DNA of 64,000 bases from Pseudomonas sp. GD03919 (GCF_029814935.1 NZ_CP104582.1:4594388-4658387), one strand, 5' to 3'; positions 47,826 to 62,932 are shown, numbered from the stretch's first letter. A program made the numbers and translations. The notes: generated by a model not told the origin, from the letters alone.

Positions 47826-47904
47826 AACAATGCCTCGGTTGAGAGGCCGGATTGGGCTACTGCCCTATCCGGCCCGGACGCCCTCTGGAGGGCGCACCCG
47901 TTAC

Positions 47905-50192
<2,288 letters not shown>

Positions 50193-50240
50193 TTCACACC
50201 TTTTGGTTCAAGCAGGCGGGGGCCGAAGCCCCCGCTGCGG

Positions 50241-51785
50241 TTACCAGGTTTGGGTGGCCTTGAACTTCTCGATACCGGCTTTCAGGCCAGCGTCGATCTC
50301 GTCGTTGAAGTCACCTTTCTCGTTGATCTTCGCCATCAGGTCGGCGTGATCACGCTTGAAGAAGGCGATCAGGGCCTGCTCGAAGCTGATGATCTTGGCG
50401 ACTTCGACATCCTGCAGGAAGCCACGCTCGGCTGCGTACAGGGACACCGACATTTCGGCAATGGACATCGGCGCATACTGCTTCTGCTTCATCAGCTCGG
50501 TTACGCGCTGACCGTGCTCGAGCTGCTTGCGGGTGGCTTCGTCCAGGTCAGAAGCGAACTGGGCGAATGCTGCCAGTTCACGGTACTGAGCCAGAGCGGT
50601 ACGGATACCACCGGAGAGCTTCTTGATGATCTTGGTCTGAGCCGCGCCACCGACGCGGGATACCGAGATACCGGCGTTGACGGCCGGACGGATACCCGAG
50701 TTGAACATGGCCGATTCCAGGAAGATCTGACCGTCGGTGATGGAAATCACGTTGGTCGGAACGAACGCGGAAACGTCACCGGCCTGGGTTTCGATGATCG
50801 GCAGAGCGGTCAGCGAGCCAGTCTTGCCCTTCACGGCGCCATTGGTGAACTTCTCGACATACTCTTCGGAAACGCGGGAAGCGCGCTCCAGCAGACGGCT
50901 GTGGAGATAGAACACGTCGCCCGGGTAGGCTTCACGGCCTGGCGGACGGCGCAGCAGCAGGGAGATCTGACGGTAGGCCACGGCCTGCTTGGACAGGTCG
51001 TCATACACGATCAGGGCATCTTCACCGCGGTCACGGAAGTATTCACCCATGGTGCAGCCGGCGTACGGCGCCAGGAACTGCAGGGCAGCGGATTCGGAAG
51101 CCGAGGCTGCAACCACGATGGTGTTGGCCAGGGCGCCAGCTTCTTCCAGCTTGCGTACCACGTTGGCGATGGTCGATTGCTTCTGACCAATGGCCACGTA
51201 AACGCAGCGGATGCCGCTGTCTTTCTGGTTGATGATGGCGTCGACGGCCAGAGCAGTCTTACCGATCTGACGGTCACCGATGATCAGCTCGCGCTGGCCA
51301 CGGCCTACCGGGATCATGGCATCGACCGACTTGTAACCGGTCTGCACCGGCTGGTCGACCGACTTACGCCAGATCACGCCCGGCGCAACCTTTTCAACGG
51401 CGTCGCTAGCGGCGGCGTTGATCGGGCCTTTGCCATCGATCGGGTTACCCAGTGCGTCGACCACGCGACCCAGCAGTTCCGGACCAACCGGGACTTCCAA
51501 GATGCGGCCGGTGCACTTGGCGCTCATGCCTTCGGCGAGGGTCAGGTAGCTGCCCAGTACCACGGCACCCACGGAGTCTTGCTCCAGGTTCAGGGCCATA
51601 CCGTAGACGCCACCAGGGAATTCGATCATCTCGCCGTACATGACGTCGGCGAGGCCGTAAATGCGCACGATACCGTCGGAAACGCTGACGATGGTGCCTT
51701 CATTACGGGCTTGAGCGGTTACATCAAGCGACTCAATGCGCTGCTTGATGATTTCGCTAATTTCGGAAGGATTCAGTTGCTGCAT
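50241..51785 (-). CDS. atpA: ATP synthase F1 subunit alpha
   Basis: 514 residues. Non-catalytic nucleotide-binding subunit: P-loop [18 protein letters not shown], and the ATPase alpha/beta signature [15 protein letters not shown]-terminal [20 protein letters not shown] is the stator-contact helix. Lies 15 bp downstream of atpH. Confidence 0.98.
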   Translation of the reverse strand: MQQLNPSEISEIIKQRIESLDVTAQARNEGTIVSVSDGIVRIYGLADVMYGEMIEFPGGVYGMALNLEQDSVGAVVLGSYLTLAEGMSAKCTGRILEVPVGPELLGRVVDALGNPIDGKGPINAAASDAVEKVAPGVIWRKSVDQPVQTGYKSVDAMIPVGRGQRELIIGDRQIGKTALAVDAIINQKDSGIRCVYVAIGQKQSTIANVVRKLEEAGALANTIVVAASASESAALQFLAPYAGCTMGEYFRDRGEDALIVYDDLSKQAVAYRQISLLLRRPPGREAYPGDVFYLHSRLLERASRVSEEYVEKFTNGAVKGKTGSLTALPIIETQAGDVSAFVPTNVISITDGQIFLESAMFNSGIRPAVNAGISVSRVGGAAQTKIIKKLSGGIRTALAQYRELAAFAQFASDLDEATRKQLEHGQRVTELMKQKQYAPMSIAEMSVSLYAAERGFLQDVEVAKIISFEQALIAFFKRDHADLMAKINEKGDFNDEIDAGLKAGIEKFKATQTW

Positions 51786-51800
51786 GCCAGTTCCCTCAAA

Positions 51801-52337
51801 TCAGGATTTCAACGCTTCGGCCAGCTTGTTCAGCTTGCCGCGGACCGAACCGTCGATGACCAGGTCACCTGCACGAATGACAACGCCGCCGATCAGGGCG
51901 GGATTGACCACGGGCTTGGGCTGGACGGTGCGATCGAGCCGCTTGGAAAGGGCGGCAGCCAGAGTTTGCAATTGTTCGGCATTAAGCTCGAAAGCCGACT
52001 CGACCTCGACATCGAGGGCGCGTTCGGCTTCAGCCTTCAGCACGGCGAATTGTTCGCGTACCACCGGCAACAGCGACAGTCGGTCGTTGCTGCCCAGCGA
52101 ACGCAGGAAGTTGCTGAACGAAGCGTCGATGTGACCGGCACAGAGCTGCGCCAGTACATTGACTTTCTGCTCATCGGTCAACGCCGGGTTGACCAACTGC
52201 TGAGCCACGGCCGGCGTCTGAACGGCAGCTGCCGACAACGACAGCATGTTCAGCCAGGCATCGGCCTGCTGTGCAGCACTGGCAAACTCAAACGCGGCTT
52301 TCGCGTAGGGCCGAGCGAGCGTGTTGGTATTGATCAT
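51801..52337 (-). CDS. atpH: ATP synthase F1 subunit delta
   Basis: 178 residues. Peripheral-stalk subunit that joins F1 to the b subunits. N-terminal TLARPYAKAAFEFASAAQQA and C-terminal DLVIDGSVRGKLNKLAEALK with the family glycine (GGVVIRAGD) are visible. 12 bp after atpF. Confidence 0.97.
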   Translation of the reverse strand: MINTNTLARPYAKAAFEFASAAQQADAWLNMLSLSAAAVQTPAVAQQLVNPALTDEQKVNVLAQLCAGHIDASFSNFLRSLGSNDRLSLLPVVREQFAVLKAEAERALDVEVESAFELNAEQLQTLAAALSKRLDRTVQPKPVVNPALIGGVVIRAGDLVIDGSVRGKLNKLAEALKS

Positions 52338-52349
52338 CGCGAGCCTCGC

Positions 52350-52820
52350 TTAGAGTTGAGAGGCCAGTTTTGCGACCAGATCGTTGTGCGCAGCGCCGTC
52401 CACGGAGGACTGCAGGATCTGCTCGGCGCCGGTGACAGCCAGAGCTGCTACCTGCGAACGCAGTTGATCCTTGGCACGGTTCACTTCCAGATCGATTTCG
52501 GCTTTGGCGCCAGCGATCAGCTTTTCACCTTCGGAGCGGGCCTGAGCCTTGGCTTCTTCGACGATTGCGTTGGCGGTCTTGTTCGCCCGGTCGAGAATCT
52601 CGGCAGCTTGCTCTTTGGTTTCGCGGAGCGTCTGGGCAGCTTTTTCCTGGGCGAGTTGCAGGTCGCGCTGGGCACGGCCGGCGGCATCCAGACCTTCGGC
52701 AATTTTCTTCTGGCGTTCCTGCATGGCCTGCGTCAGCGGCGGCCACACGAACTTCATACAGAACCAGACGAAAATAGCGAAGGCAATCGTTTGACCGAAC
52801 AGCGTCAGATTAATGTTCAC
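52350..52820 (-). CDS. atpF: ATP synthase F0 subunit b
   Basis: 156 residues: one N-terminal membrane helix ([20 protein letters not shown]) and a long charged helix (about 30-150) that dimerises as the peripheral stalk. Follows atpE after 89 bp containing a strong hairpin. Confidence 0.97.
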   Translation of the reverse strand: MNINLTLFGQTIAFAIFVWFCMKFVWPPLTQAMQERQKKIAEGLDAAGRAQRDLQLAQEKAAQTLRETKEQAAEILDRANKTANAIVEEAKAQARSEGEKLIAGAKAEIDLEVNRAKDQLRSQVAALAVTGAEQILQSSVDGAAHNDLVAKLASQL

Positions 52821-52869
52821 TGATCTACCTCATGCTATTTCGTTGTTTCCTGGGTGTTCACGCCGGAAC

Positions 52870-52891
52870 CGGCAGGGCGCGCGCCCTGCCG
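52870..52891 (-). promoter_or_regulatory. GC-rich hairpin between atpE and atpF
   Basis: A perfect 22-bp palindrome with arms CGGCAGGGCGC, extended by CGCCG(A)AC/GTTCCGGCG flanks, 18 bp after the atpE stop. It has no U-tract, so it is more likely an mRNA stabilising or attenuating element than a full terminator; c-ring stoichiometry (about ten AtpE per complex) needs more atpE than atpF product. Confidence 0.6.
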
Positions 52892-52909
52892 TTCGGCGAA
52901 ATCAGCAGA

Positions 52910-53173
<264 letters not shown>

Positions 53174-53218
53174 TTAAGTTGAGGTTCAAGGTTGCGTTGG
53201 GTTTACGGTCACTGTCCG

Positions 53219-54061
<843 letters not shown>

Positions 54062-54451
54062 TCAGAAAACTTTCATGAGCAGGGGTGCACAGGCTGCTGC
54101 CAACAGGGCCAGCAGATAACCGATGAACAGCTGCATCGGTGCAAGTGGTTCAACCCCTACGAACGCCAGTGCAAACAGCACTGCCGTGATAATCCATTTA
54201 CCCATGGCCCCGGCCCAGATCGACTGGACGATGGCTCGGGCCGAACGCGCGCCAAAATAACGAAAGGCCTTGAATGCAAAATACGCGTTGGCCAACAGGG
54301 CGATCAGCCCACCCAACAATGCCGAATAGGCCGCGACCCATCCGCCACTGATGGCAAAAACCACTGCAATTGCAGCCGTCACGATGGCCTGAAAAATCAG
54401 GATCGGAAAACCAGGCTGACGATGAAACGGGGCCTTACTCGGGATGCCCAT
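54062..54451 (-). CDS. atpI: ATP synthase accessory protein AtpI
   Basis: About 129 residues from ATG 54451 (MGIPSKAPFHRQPGFPILIF); an ATG at 54496 would add 15. Four hydrophobic segments, with GGWVAAYSALLGGLIALLAN matching AtpI. It assists c-ring assembly and is not part of the finished enzyme. First gene of the operon. Confidence 0.88.
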   Translation of the reverse strand: MGIPSKAPFHRQPGFPILIFQAIVTAAIAVVFAISGGWVAAYSALLGGLIALLANAYFAFKAFRYFGARSARAIVQSIWAGAMGKWIITAVLFALAFVGVEPLAPMQLFIGYLLALLAAACAPLLMKVF

Positions 54452-54581
54452 CGACCCCTCCCATAAAGCCGCCGAATCTCGGCTCACAGCCGACAAAATT
54501 GCGCGGCGAGTATATGGGCCTGCCTACGCCTGATCAACCGTGCTGTAGTAGCAGTGGACCAGGACTACAGGCTGAATTGTT

Positions 54582-55451
54582 TCAACGAATGTGCGCCAGT
54601 ACGCCCTGCAATTCGTCGAGTGAACTGTAGCGGATCACCAGTTGTCCTTTGCCCTTGCTGCCGTGCTTGATCTGTACCGGCGAGCCCAGACGCTCTGCGA
54701 GCTTCTGTTCCAGGCGACTGATGTCCGGATCGGCCTTGGCCTTGACCGGGGCCGGTTTGGCACTCAGCCACTGGCGCACCAGCGCCTCGGTCTGACGAAC
54801 GGTCAGGCCGCGTGCGACAACGTGTCGCGCCGCTTCGACCTGCTGTTCCAGGGGCAAACCGAGCAGCGCACGGGCATGGCCCATCTCCAGATCGCCATGG
54901 GCGAGCAGGGTCTTGATCTCTTCGGGCAGGGCAATCAGACGCAGCAGGTTGGTGATGGTGACGCGGGATTTGCCGACGGCATCAGCGACCTGCTGCTGGG
55001 TCAGCTCGAATTCCTGCTGCAGGCGCTGCAGGGCCACGGCTTCCTCGATGGGGTTGAGGTCTTCGCGCTGGATGTTCTCGATCAGCGCCATGGCAATGGC
55101 GGCTTCATCCGGCAGATCACGGACCATGGCCGGGATCTTGTCCTGACCAGCCAGTTGGCTGGCCCGCCAACGACGTTCACCGGCAACGATCTCGAAACGG
55201 CCGTTACCGATGGGACGCAGCACGATGGGTTGCATCACGCCCTGGGCGCGGATGGAGGCGGCGAGTTCTTCCAGCGCAGTCTGGTCCATGTCGCGACGCG
55301 GCTGGTACTTGCCGCGCTGGATCAACTCCAGCGGCACGTATTGCAGCTCACGGGTGTCGACCTGGGCGGCTTCTTCCTGCAGTGCGCTGACGGAGTTGCC
55401 GCCAAGCAGGGCGTCCAGACCTCGACCCAGACCTCGTTTCTTCGCAGCCAT
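54582..55451 (-). CDS. parB: Chromosome partitioning protein ParB
   Basis: 289 residues. Binds parS near the origin and loads as a CTP-dependent clamp. MAAKKRGLGRGLDALLGGNS is the standard N-terminus; the CTPase motif is VAGERRWRASQLAG and the HTH is ELTQQQVADAVGKSRVTITN. Overlapping operon with parA (11 bp gap). I found no TGTTCCACGTGGAACA-type parS in this window. Confidence 0.97.
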   Translation of the reverse strand: MAAKKRGLGRGLDALLGGNSVSALQEEAAQVDTRELQYVPLELIQRGKYQPRRDMDQTALEELAASIRAQGVMQPIVLRPIGNGRFEIVAGERRWRASQLAGQDKIPAMVRDLPDEAAIAMALIENIQREDLNPIEEAVALQRLQQEFELTQQQVADAVGKSRVTITNLLRLIALPEEIKTLLAHGDLEMGHARALLGLPLEQQVEAARHVVARGLTVRQTEALVRQWLSAKPAPVKAKADPDISRLEQKLAERLGSPVQIKHGSKGKGQLVIRYSSLDELQGVLAHIR

Positions 55452-55462
55452 GCGGATGTTCC

Positions 55463-56251
55463 TTAAGCGGTAGCGGTTTTCGCGGCGGCGCGCTGACGGC
55501 GCACCAGCTCGCCGGCCAAAGCCAGGTAGGCGATGGCCCCACGGGATTGTTTGTCGTAGACCAGCGCCGGCATGCCGAAGCTCGGTGCTTCGGCCAGGCG
55601 CACGTTGCGCGGAATCACGGCGTCATACAGCTTGTCGCCGAAGTGCTGCTTGAGCTGAGCCGTGACGTCGTTGGTCAGGCTGATGCGCGGGTCGTACATG
55701 GTACGCAGCAGGCCTTCGATCTGCAGCTTGGGGTTGAGCAGTTGGGCGATGCGCTGGATGCTGTTGACCAGATCGGACAAGCCCTCGAGCGCGTAGTACT
55801 CGCACTGCATGGGAATGATCACGCCATCGGCGGCGACCAGGGCGTTGATGGTCAGCATGTTCAGCGACGGCGGGCAGTCGATGAGGATGTAATCGTAGTT
55901 CTCGCGGATCGGCGCCAGGGCATAACGCAGGCGGCTTTCCTTCATCTTCATTTCCAGCAGTGCCACTTCCGCAGCCGTCAGGTCGCGGTTGGCCGGCAGC
56001 AACTGGTAGCCGCCGTGCTCGGAAAACTGCATGGCCTGGCTCAGGTCGCACTCACCGATCAACACGTCGTAGATCGAGTGCTCGAGGGCGTGCTTGTCGA
56101 TGCCGCTGCCCATGGTCGCGTTGCCCTGCGGGTCGAGGTCGATCAGCAGCACGCGGCGCTTGGTCGCCACCAGAGAAGCGGCCAGGTTGATGCACGTCGT
56201 GGTTTTGCCCACGCCGCCTTTCTGATTGGCGATCGCGAATACCTTGGCCAT
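55463..56251 (-). CDS. parA: Chromosome partitioning ATPase ParA (Soj)
   Basis: 262 residues. Deviant Walker A ATPase: MAKVFAIANQKGGVGKTTTC with LLIDLDPQGNATMGSG and YILIDCPPSLNMLT. Works with ParB to move the origin toward the pole. 12 bp from rsmG. Confidence 0.97.
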   Translation of the reverse strand: MAKVFAIANQKGGVGKTTTCINLAASLVATKRRVLLIDLDPQGNATMGSGIDKHALEHSIYDVLIGECDLSQAMQFSEHGGYQLLPANRDLTAAEVALLEMKMKESRLRYALAPIRENYDYILIDCPPSLNMLTINALVAADGVIIPMQCEYYALEGLSDLVNSIQRIAQLLNPKLQIEGLLRTMYDPRISLTNDVTAQLKQHFGDKLYDAVIPRNVRLAEAPSFGMPALVYDKQSRGAIAYLALAGELVRRQRAAAKTATA

Positions 56252-56263
56252 CTTCCTTCCCCC

Positions 56264-56908
56264 TTAGACCGAGCGACGCAGTATCAACAGATGGCGCTGG
56301 CCTTGGCAACCGGGAACCCGCAGCACATGGGTGGCACTGAGACGGAAGTCCGCCGGCAGCGCCTGCAGCTCGTCATCCGGGTGCACGCCCTTCATCGCCA
56401 GCCAATGGGTATCGGCGTTGCCGAGGTGGCGCGTCCAGTTGCTGAAGTCTTCGAGGCTGCTGAAAGCCCGCGAGCTGATGCCGTCAAAAGGCTGCTCCGG
56501 TCGATACGCTTCGACCCGGTTGTGGACAACCTCGAGGTTGGCGAGTTTCAGCTCCAGCTTCACCTGGACGAGAAAGCGGGTCTTCTTGCCGTTGGAGTCG
56601 AGCAGGGTAAAGCGCCGCTCGGGGAACATGATCGCCAGCGGCACGCCGGGCATGCCGCCGCCACTGCCGACATCCAGCCAGTTGTCCCCGCGCTCGGCCA
56701 CGAACGGCACCACCGACAGGCTGTCGAGCAGATGGCGCGAGACCATCTCGTCGGGGTCGCGCACGGCGGTGAGGTTGTAGGCCTTGTTCCACTTGATCAG
56801 CAAACCCAGGTAGGCGAGCAGTTGTTCCTGCTGTTGGGCGCTCAGCTCGATACCCAGTTCACGGGCGCCCTGCAGCAGTTCTTCGGCGTGACGTTGAGTT
56901 ACCGACAT
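56264..56908 (-). CDS. rsmG: 16S rRNA (guanine527-N7)-methyltransferase RsmG
   Basis: 214 residues. SAM-dependent methylation of G527 of 16S rRNA; loss gives low-level streptomycin resistance. The SAM motif is [20 protein letters not shown], preceded by [20 protein letters not shown]. Shares one base with the mnmG stop (56908). Confidence 0.96.
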   Translation of the reverse strand: MSVTQRHAEELLQGARELGIELSAQQQEQLLAYLGLLIKWNKAYNLTAVRDPDEMVSRHLLDSLSVVPFVAERGDNWLDVGSGGGMPGVPLAIMFPERRFTLLDSNGKKTRFLVQVKLELKLANLEVVHNRVEAYRPEQPFDGISSRAFSSLEDFSNWTRHLGNADTHWLAMKGVHPDDELQALPADFRLSATHVLRVPGCQGQRHLLILRRSV

Positions 56909-58800
56909 CAGGCGCTCTGCTCCAGTTTCTGACCCGCACTGCGCTTCTTCAGGTGAATCAGCAACAGCGAGATGGCTGCCGGGGTAACGCCGGGGATGCG
57001 CCCAGCCTGACCAAGGGTGGCGGGGCGGGTATTGCCGAGCTTGAACTGGATTTCCTTGGACAGCCCGGAAATGCTGCCGTAGTCCAGGTCTTCCGGCAGC
57101 TTGGTGTCCTCACTGGCGCGCAGCTTGGCGATTTCTTCCTGCTGACGGTCGATGTAACCGGCGTACTTGGTCTTGATCTCAACCTGTTCGGCCACCTGGT
57201 TATCCACAGCCGGAGAATCGGTGAGCTGCGCCAGGGTGAGGTAATCGATCTCTGGGCGTGCCAGCAGGTTGAGCAGGTTGTATTCATGGGCCAACGGCGT
57301 GCCGAAACGCGCGGCAATGGCATCACCCTGCGGTGTGCCCGGGCGCACCCAGGTGCTCTTCAGGCGCTGCTCTTCCTGAACGATGCCTTCGCGCTTGGCT
57401 TCGAAGGCCGCCCAGCGTTCGTCATCGACCAGACCCAGCTCGCGGCCTTTCTCGGTCAGGCGCAGGTCGGCGTTGTCCTCACGCAGGATCAACCGGTATT
57501 CGGCGCGCGAGGTGAACATACGGTAGGGCTCCTGAGTACCGAGGGTAATCAGGTCATCGACCAGGACGCCGATATAGGCTTCGTCACGACGCGGGCACCA
57601 GGCTTCCTTGCCCTGAGCGCGCAGCGCGGCGTTGCAGCCGGCCAGCAGGCCTTGGGCCCCGGCTTCTTCATAGCCGGTGGTGCCGTTGATCTGGCCGGCA
57701 AAGAACAGGCCGGCGATGACCTTGGTCTCCAGGCTGTACTTCAGGTCACGCGGATCGAAGTAATCGTATTCGATGGCGTAGCCTGGGCGGACGATGTGCG
57801 CGTTCTCCATGCCACGGATGCTACGTACGATCTGCAGCTGCACATCGAACGGCAGTGACGTGGAAATGCCGTTGGGGTACAGCTCATGGGTGGTCAGGCC
57901 TTCCGGCTCGATGAACACCTGATGGCTGTCCTTGTCGGCGAAGCGGTGGATCTTGTCCTCGATCGATGGGCAGTAGCGCGGGCCGACGCCTTCGATCACC
58001 CCGGAGTACATCGGCGAACGGTCGAGGTTGGCGGCGATGATCTCGTGGGTGCGGGCGTTGGTATGAGTGATCCAGCAGCTGATCTGCTGCGGCTGGTGCT
58101 CGCGCTTGCCGAGGAATGACATCAGCGGCGTCGGCGTATCGCCTGGCTGCTCGGTCATCACCGAGAAATCCACGGAGCGGCCGTCGATGCGTGGCGGCGT
58201 ACCGGTCTTCAGCCGACCTACGCGCAGCGGCAGCTCACGCAGGCGATGCGCCAGAGCGATGGAAGGTGGGTCGCCAGCACGACCACCGGAGTAATTTTGC
58301 AGACCAATGTGGATAAGTCCACCGAGGAACGTGCCTGTGGTCAACACCACGGAATCCGCATGGAACCGCAAGCCCATCTGGGTGATCACGCCTTTGACCT
58401 GGGCGTTTTCCACAATCAGATCATCGGCTGCCTGTTGAAAAATCCACAGGTTGGCCTGGTTTTCCAGAATCTGGCGAACAGCTGCTTTGTAGAGCACGCG
58501 GTCGGCCTGCGCACGTGTGGCGCGAACGGCTGGGCCCTTGCGGCTGTTGAGGATACGGAACTGGATGCCGCCCTTGTCGGTAGCCGTGGCCATGGCGCCA
58601 CCGAGGGCATCGATTTCCTTGACTAGGTGGCTCTTGCCGATCCCGCCAATAGCCGGGTTGCAGCTCATCTGGCCGAGGGTCTCGACATTGTGGGTGAGCA
58701 GCAGCGTCTTCACGCCCATGCGTGCTGCAGCCAGGGCTGCTTCGGTACCGGCATGACCGCCACCGATCACGATCACGTCAAAACGGGAAGGGAAATCCAC
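56908..58800 (-). CDS. mnmG: tRNA uridine-5-carboxymethylaminomethyl modification enzyme MnmG
   Basis: 630 residues from GTG 58800 ([20 protein letters not shown]), the length of P. aeruginosa GidA; an ATG 123 bp upstream is not conserved. With MnmE it modifies U34 of tRNAs. FAD site [18 protein letters not shown]; further PCxxx-like motif [17 protein letters not shown]. The upstream DNA is origin-like, so the gene's position next to oriC2 is notable. Confidence 0.97.
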   Translation of the reverse strand: MDFPSRFDVIVIGGGHAGTEAALAAARMGVKTLLLTHNVETLGQMSCNPAIGGIGKSHLVKEIDALGGAMATATDKGGIQFRILNSRKGPAVRATRAQADRVLYKAAVRQILENQANLWIFQQAADDLIVENAQVKGVITQMGLRFHADSVVLTTGTFLGGLIHIGLQNYSGGRAGDPPSIALAHRLRELPLRVGRLKTGTPPRIDGRSVDFSVMTEQPGDTPTPLMSFLGKREHQPQQISCWITHTNARTHEIIAANLDRSPMYSGVIEGVGPRYCPSIEDKIHRFADKDSHQVFIEPEGLTTHELYPNGISTSLPFDVQLQIVRSIRGMENAHIVRPGYAIEYDYFDPRDLKYSLETKVIAGLFFAGQINGTTGYEEAGAQGLLAGCNAALRAQGKEAWCPRRDEAYIGVLVDDLITLGTQEPYRMFTSRAEYRLILREDNADLRLTEKGRELGLVDDERWAAFEAKREGIVQEEQRLKSTWVRPGTPQGDAIAARFGTPLAHEYNLLNLLARPEIDYLTLAQLTDSPAVDNQVAEQVEIKTKYAGYIDRQQEEIAKLRASEDTKLPEDLDYGSISGLSKEIQFKLGNTRPATLGQAGRIPGVTPAAISLLLIHLKKRSAGQKLEQSA

Positions 58801-58931
58801 CACGCACCTCGTGCCTGTTGAGAAGGGGTCTGAAAGAAAGGCGGCAAGTATAGGGACTTCAGCCTGCTGAATGAAGCCTTCTGCACAAAAAATAGCCAAC
58901 CGGATAGCACGGGCCTTTCCCATCGACCTCC

Positions 58932-59290
58932 TTACCTGATCACCCTCCGACCCGTGAGAAATACGCTCAGGCTTATAAAGAATAGAAAGAGAGAATTTTT
59001 ATAAAGCTTGTTCTTTATGTTTGTGTATAGAGCAAGCCCTTTCTGTGGATAACCTTCTGTATCCCTTGCTGTTAGCGGTGTATAGCGAATGATAAGCCTG
59101 TGTCGATCCTGCTCGCTTCCATTGAAAAAGCTGCTGAACCACTGTGGATGGAATTGCCATTTACCCACAGGGGTGGTTACGCCCAGCTTTGTCATAGGGT
59201 TATGGGCAGAGTTCAGGGGCGGTTTTCCACAGGGTTTATTTCGCTATGAATAACTCATCAGCGCAGCCGGATTCCGACTGAAAACCGGGC
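58932..59290. other. Second origin-like region between mnmG and mnmE
   Basis: An AT-rich tract (58975-59030) followed by DnaA-box-like sites: TGTGGATAA at 59044-59052 (perfect, minus), TTACCCACA at 59161-59169 and TTTTCCACA at 59223-59231. Its order of motifs parallels the dnaA-side region (63580-63940), including shared text AGAAAG...TTTATGTTT and ATGGAAT(T)GCC. P. aeruginosa and P. putida are known to carry two such origin sequences. Confidence 0.65.
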
Positions 59291-59473
59291 AATGTCAGCC
59301 CTTAATGCGTCGTAAGTTGATAAAAGGTGTGCAGAGTGATGCGGCCAGGGGCTGGCCTGCAGTTCGTCCGGGGAGGCAGGAGGAAAAGGATCGGTGGTAC
59401 GACCAGCGATGCCTTTTCGCGGATGAATGCGCGCCTACAGGCGCGCTGTGGCCAAGGGCATGCTGGCGAAGGT

Positions 59474-60841
59474 TTACTTGCCGATGCAGAAGCTGGAGAA
59501 GATCCGCCCCAGCAGGTCGTCGCTGCTGAAGGCGCCGGTGATCTCGCCCAGTGCCTGTTGCGCCATGCGCAGGTCTTCGGCCAGCAGCTCGCCGGCGCCC
59601 ATCAGGGTGAGCTGGTTGCGGCCGTGTTCGAGGTACTGCTCGGCCTGATGCAGCGCTTCAATATGGCGGCGGCGGGCGCTGAAGCCGCTTTCTGCGGTCT
59701 GTTGATAACCCATGCAGGCTTTCAGGTGCTCGCGCAGCAGCTCGAGGCCTTCGGCGGACTTGGCCGACAGGCTGAGGGTGACATGGCCATCGGAACTGGT
59801 TTCTAGTGTCACTGCCTCGCCGGACAGGTCGGCCTTGTTGCGGATCAGGGTGACCCGCGCCGGATCCGGGCGCTGTTCGAGGAATTCCGGCCACAGGGCA
59901 AAGGGATCGGCGGCTTCGGGGGCGGTGGAGTCCACCACCAGCAGTACGCGGTCGGCCTCGCTGATGGCCTTGAGCGCACGCTCCACGCCGATACGCTCGA
60001 CCTGGTCGTCGGTGTCGCGCAGGCCGGCGGTGTCGACCACGTGCAGCGGCATGCCGTCGATGTGGATATGTTCACGCAGCACGTCACGGGTGGTGCCGGC
60101 AATATCGGTGACGATGGCGGCTTCACGCCCGGCCAGGGCATTGAGCAGGCTGGATTTGCCGGCATTGGGGCGGCCGGCGATAACCACGGTCATGCCATCG
60201 CGCAGCAGGGCACCCTGACCCGCTTCACGTAGCACTGTGGATAAGTTGGCACGTACGCCATCGAGCTGCTTGAGTACGTGGCCATCGGCGAGAAAGTCGA
60301 TTTCTTCCTCGGGGAAGTCGATGGCGGCTTCCACATAGATGCGTAGCTCAATCAGCGATTCGGTCAGAGCATGCACACGCTTGGAGAACTCGCCTTGCAA
60401 CGAACGCAGGGCATTGCGTGCGGCCTGTTCGGAGCTGGCCTCGATCAGGTCGGCGATGGCCTCGGCCTGGGCCAGGTCGAGCTTGTCGTTGAGAAATGCA
60501 CGCTCGCTGAACTCACCGGGCCGAGCCAGGCGTGCACCCAGCTCCAGGCAACGGCGCAACAGCAGGTCGAGCACCACCGGGCCGCCATGGCCCTGCAACT
60601 CCAGCACGTCTTCGCCTGTGAAGGAGTTGGGGCCGGGGAAGTAGATGGCCAGGCCTTCGTCCAGCGTTAGTCCGTGTTCACCGAAGAAAGGGCCGTGATG
60701 GGCGAAGCGCGGCTTCAACTCGCGCCGGCAGATGGCCTGTGCCAGATGTCCCGCCAATGGCCCGGATATGCGCACGATGCCCACACCGCCCCGACCTTGG
60801 GCAGTAGCGACCGCGGCGATGGTGTCTCGGGCATGGTTCAT
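59474..60841 (-). CDS. mnmE: tRNA modification GTPase MnmE
   Basis: 455 residues from [20 protein letters not shown] at 60841. Partner of MnmG in tRNA U34 modification. N-terminal folate-binding domain, G domain with [32 protein letters not shown] and DTAGLR, and C-terminal CIGK. Confidence 0.97.
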   Translation of the reverse strand: MNHARDTIAAVATAQGRGGVGIVRISGPLAGHLAQAICRRELKPRFAHHGPFFGEHGLTLDEGLAIYFPGPNSFTGEDVLELQGHGGPVVLDLLLRRCLELGARLARPGEFSERAFLNDKLDLAQAEAIADLIEASSEQAARNALRSLQGEFSKRVHALTESLIELRIYVEAAIDFPEEEIDFLADGHVLKQLDGVRANLSTVLREAGQGALLRDGMTVVIAGRPNAGKSSLLNALAGREAAIVTDIAGTTRDVLREHIHIDGMPLHVVDTAGLRDTDDQVERIGVERALKAISEADRVLLVVDSTAPEAADPFALWPEFLEQRPDPARVTLIRNKADLSGEAVTLETSSDGHVTLSLSAKSAEGLELLREHLKACMGYQQTAESGFSARRRHIEALHQAEQYLEHGRNQLTLMGAGELLAEDLRMAQQALGEITGAFSSDDLLGRIFSSFCIGK

Positions 60842-60887
60842 GGGGCTTCTCGCTACAGGTGAAGGTGTTGGCATTGTGCCGGATAGC

Positions 60888-60912
60888 AAAACGCCCCAAT
60901 CATGGGGCGTTT
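60888..60912 (-). terminator. Terminator downstream of yidC
   Basis: AAACGCCCCA-ATCA-TGGGGCGTTT, 10-bp stem flanked by A and T tracts, 27 bp after the yidC stop; ends the rpmH-rnpA-yidD-yidC transcript before mnmE. Confidence 0.85.
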
Positions 60913-60938
60913 GCTTGATGCTTGGAAGCCTTGGCGAA

Positions 60939-62684
60939 TCAGGCGTTGGCCGTTTTCGCTGCTGCTTCGATCTTGCGCGTAATGTACCACTGCTGGGCGA
61001 TGGACAGGATGTTGTTGACCACCCAGTACAGCACCAGACCAGCCGGGAACCACAGGAAGAAGAAGGTGAAGATGATCGGCATCAGCTTCAGTACACGGGC
61101 CTGCATGGGGTCCGGCGGGGTCGGGTTGAGCTGCTGCTGAATGAACATGGTCGCGCCCATGATGATCGGCAGGATGAAGAACGGATCCTTGATCGACAGG
61201 TCGGTTATCCACAGCAGCCAGGGCGCCTGACGCATCTCGACGGATTCCAGCAGCACCCAGTACAGGGCGAGGAATACTGGCATCTGCACCAGAATCGGCA
61301 AGCAGCCGCCCAGCGGATTGATCTTCTCTTTCTTGTACAGCTCCATCATCGCCTGGGACATCTTCTGGCGATCGTCACCGAACTGTTCCTTCAGCGCCTG
61401 CAGTTTCGGCGAGACGGCACGCATACGGGCCATCGAGCGATAGCTGGCAGCCGACAGCGGGAAGAAAATCAGCTTGATGATGATGGTCAGGACGATGATC
61501 GACCAACCCCAGTTACCGAGCAGACCATGGATCACTTCCAGCAGCCAGAAGATCGGCTGTGCGAGGAACCACAGGAAGCCGTAGTCAACGGTCAGCTCCA
61601 GGCCTGGAGACAGGGTGGCGAGATGTTCCTGCAGTTTGGGGCCGGCATACAGAATTGCGCCGGTTTCGCCCTGGGCGCCGGCAGCGATCTGCAAGGACGG
61701 GCCGGTGAAACCAACGATGTAGTTACCCTGGCTGTCCTTGCGGGTCTGTACCAGGTTGGTGCTGTCCTTGCTCGGCACCCAGGCGGTGACGAAGTAGTGC
61801 TGCAGCCAGGCAACCCAGCCGCCCTGCACGGTTTCCTTGAAGGACTGCTTGTCCATGTCCTTCATCGACACCTTCTTATAGGGCTCTTCGCTGGTCCACA
61901 GCGCGGCGCCCAGATAGGTGGCTGTGCCAGTGGCGGTGGTCGAGGACGGATCACCACTGTTGTCGCGCTTGAGCTGGGCGAACAGATTGCCGCTCCAGGC
62001 CTGGTCACTCTGGTTGTCGATCAGGTAACGCACGTCGACCTGGTAGGCGGACGGATCGATGCAGCCAGGTTTCTTCAGCTCTTGCTCGCGCGCCGAGCAC
62101 TGCGGGTTGAGACCACGCTTGAAGCTGAAGCGCTTGATGTAGCTGATGCCATTTTCGCTGTAGGTCAGGTCGACCACCAGGCTGTTCTGGTCAGCCGCCA
62201 TTTCATAGCTTTGCTTTTCGCTCGACCACAGGGCACGACGGCTGGAGCTGTCTGGTGCGTTCTGGCCGATCAGGCCACTTTGCGCCAGGTAAGTCCGCTC
62301 GTTGCCGTTGTCGAACAGCTGGAAGGGGACGTCCGGACGATCCTGGCGACGCGGGTACTGCGGCAGACGCAATTGCACGATATCGCCACCACGCGGGTCG
62401 ATGGCCAGATCGAGCACGTCGGTTTTGACACGAATCAGCTCATCGCTGGCAGCGGCAGTCGGTGCAACGGCTGCTGCAGTTGGCTCGGCCACGGCAGTAG
62501 GAATGTCGTCGTTACCGGTGCTGGCGGTTGCCGCAGGTGTGTCGGGCAGAGCGGGCGTCGCAGCGGTCGAGGTACTAACCTCAGCTGGCAGGGCAGCCTG
62601 GCCATAGTCCTCGTTCCATTGCAGGACTATGAGGTAGGACACGACTGCCAGGGCGACGATCAGGATCGAACGTTGGATATCCAT
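60939..62684 (-). CDS. yidC: Membrane protein insertase YidC
   Basis: 581 residues. Inserts and folds inner-membrane proteins with or without SecYEG (including AtpE nearby). [20 protein letters not shown] is TM1; the large periplasmic domain spans ~45-355, and the C-terminal core includes the conserved Arg in [20 protein letters not shown] and [20 protein letters not shown]. 2 bp from yidD. Confidence 0.97.
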   Translation of the reverse strand: MDIQRSILIVALAVVSYLIVLQWNEDYGQAALPAEVSTSTAATPALPDTPAATASTGNDDIPTAVAEPTAAAVAPTAAASDELIRVKTDVLDLAIDPRGGDIVQLRLPQYPRRQDRPDVPFQLFDNGNERTYLAQSGLIGQNAPDSSSRRALWSSEKQSYEMAADQNSLVVDLTYSENGISYIKRFSFKRGLNPQCSAREQELKKPGCIDPSAYQVDVRYLIDNQSDQAWSGNLFAQLKRDNSGDPSSTTATGTATYLGAALWTSEEPYKKVSMKDMDKQSFKETVQGGWVAWLQHYFVTAWVPSKDSTNLVQTRKDSQGNYIVGFTGPSLQIAAGAQGETGAILYAGPKLQEHLATLSPGLELTVDYGFLWFLAQPIFWLLEVIHGLLGNWGWSIIVLTIIIKLIFFPLSAASYRSMARMRAVSPKLQALKEQFGDDRQKMSQAMMELYKKEKINPLGGCLPILVQMPVFLALYWVLLESVEMRQAPWLLWITDLSIKDPFFILPIIMGATMFIQQQLNPTPPDPMQARVLKLMPIIFTFFFLWFPAGLVLYWVVNNILSIAQQWYITRKIEAAAKTANA

Positions 62685-62686
62685 GA

Positions 62687-62932
62687 TTATTCGGCCATCG
62701 AAGGGGAACGGGATGTTTTAACGGGTGGAACCGGATCGTAACCGCCGGCATTCCAGGGGTGACAACGACCAAGACGGCGCGCTGTCAGCCAGCCACCACG
62801 CAGGAAGCCATGTTGCTCGATGGCTTCATAGGCATAGCAGGAGCAGCTGGGGTAGAAACGGCAGTGACTGGCCATCAGTGGGCTGATGGCGTAGCGATAA
62901 ACCTGGATACAGGCAAGAGCCGCTTTACGCAT
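62687..62932 (-). CDS. yidD: Membrane protein insertion efficiency factor YidD
   Basis: 81 residues, ATG 62932, overlapping rnpA by 8 bp. Family motif: [31 protein letters not shown] with conserved cysteines. Assists membrane insertion with YidC. Confidence 0.95.
   Translation of the reverse strand: MRKAALACIQVYRYAISPLMASHCRFYPSCSCYAYEAIEQHGFLRGGWLTARRLGRCHPWNAGGYDPVPPVKTSRSPSMAE

Noticed and set aside
56785..56800. parS-like TGTTCCAC in rsmG
   Set aside because: Only half of the site matches (TGTTCCACTTGATC); no inverted half, so not a ParB site.
60732..62741. A 669-codon plus-strand frame opposite mnmE and yidC
   Set aside because: Shadow of yidC; no ribosome-binding site or recognisable domain.
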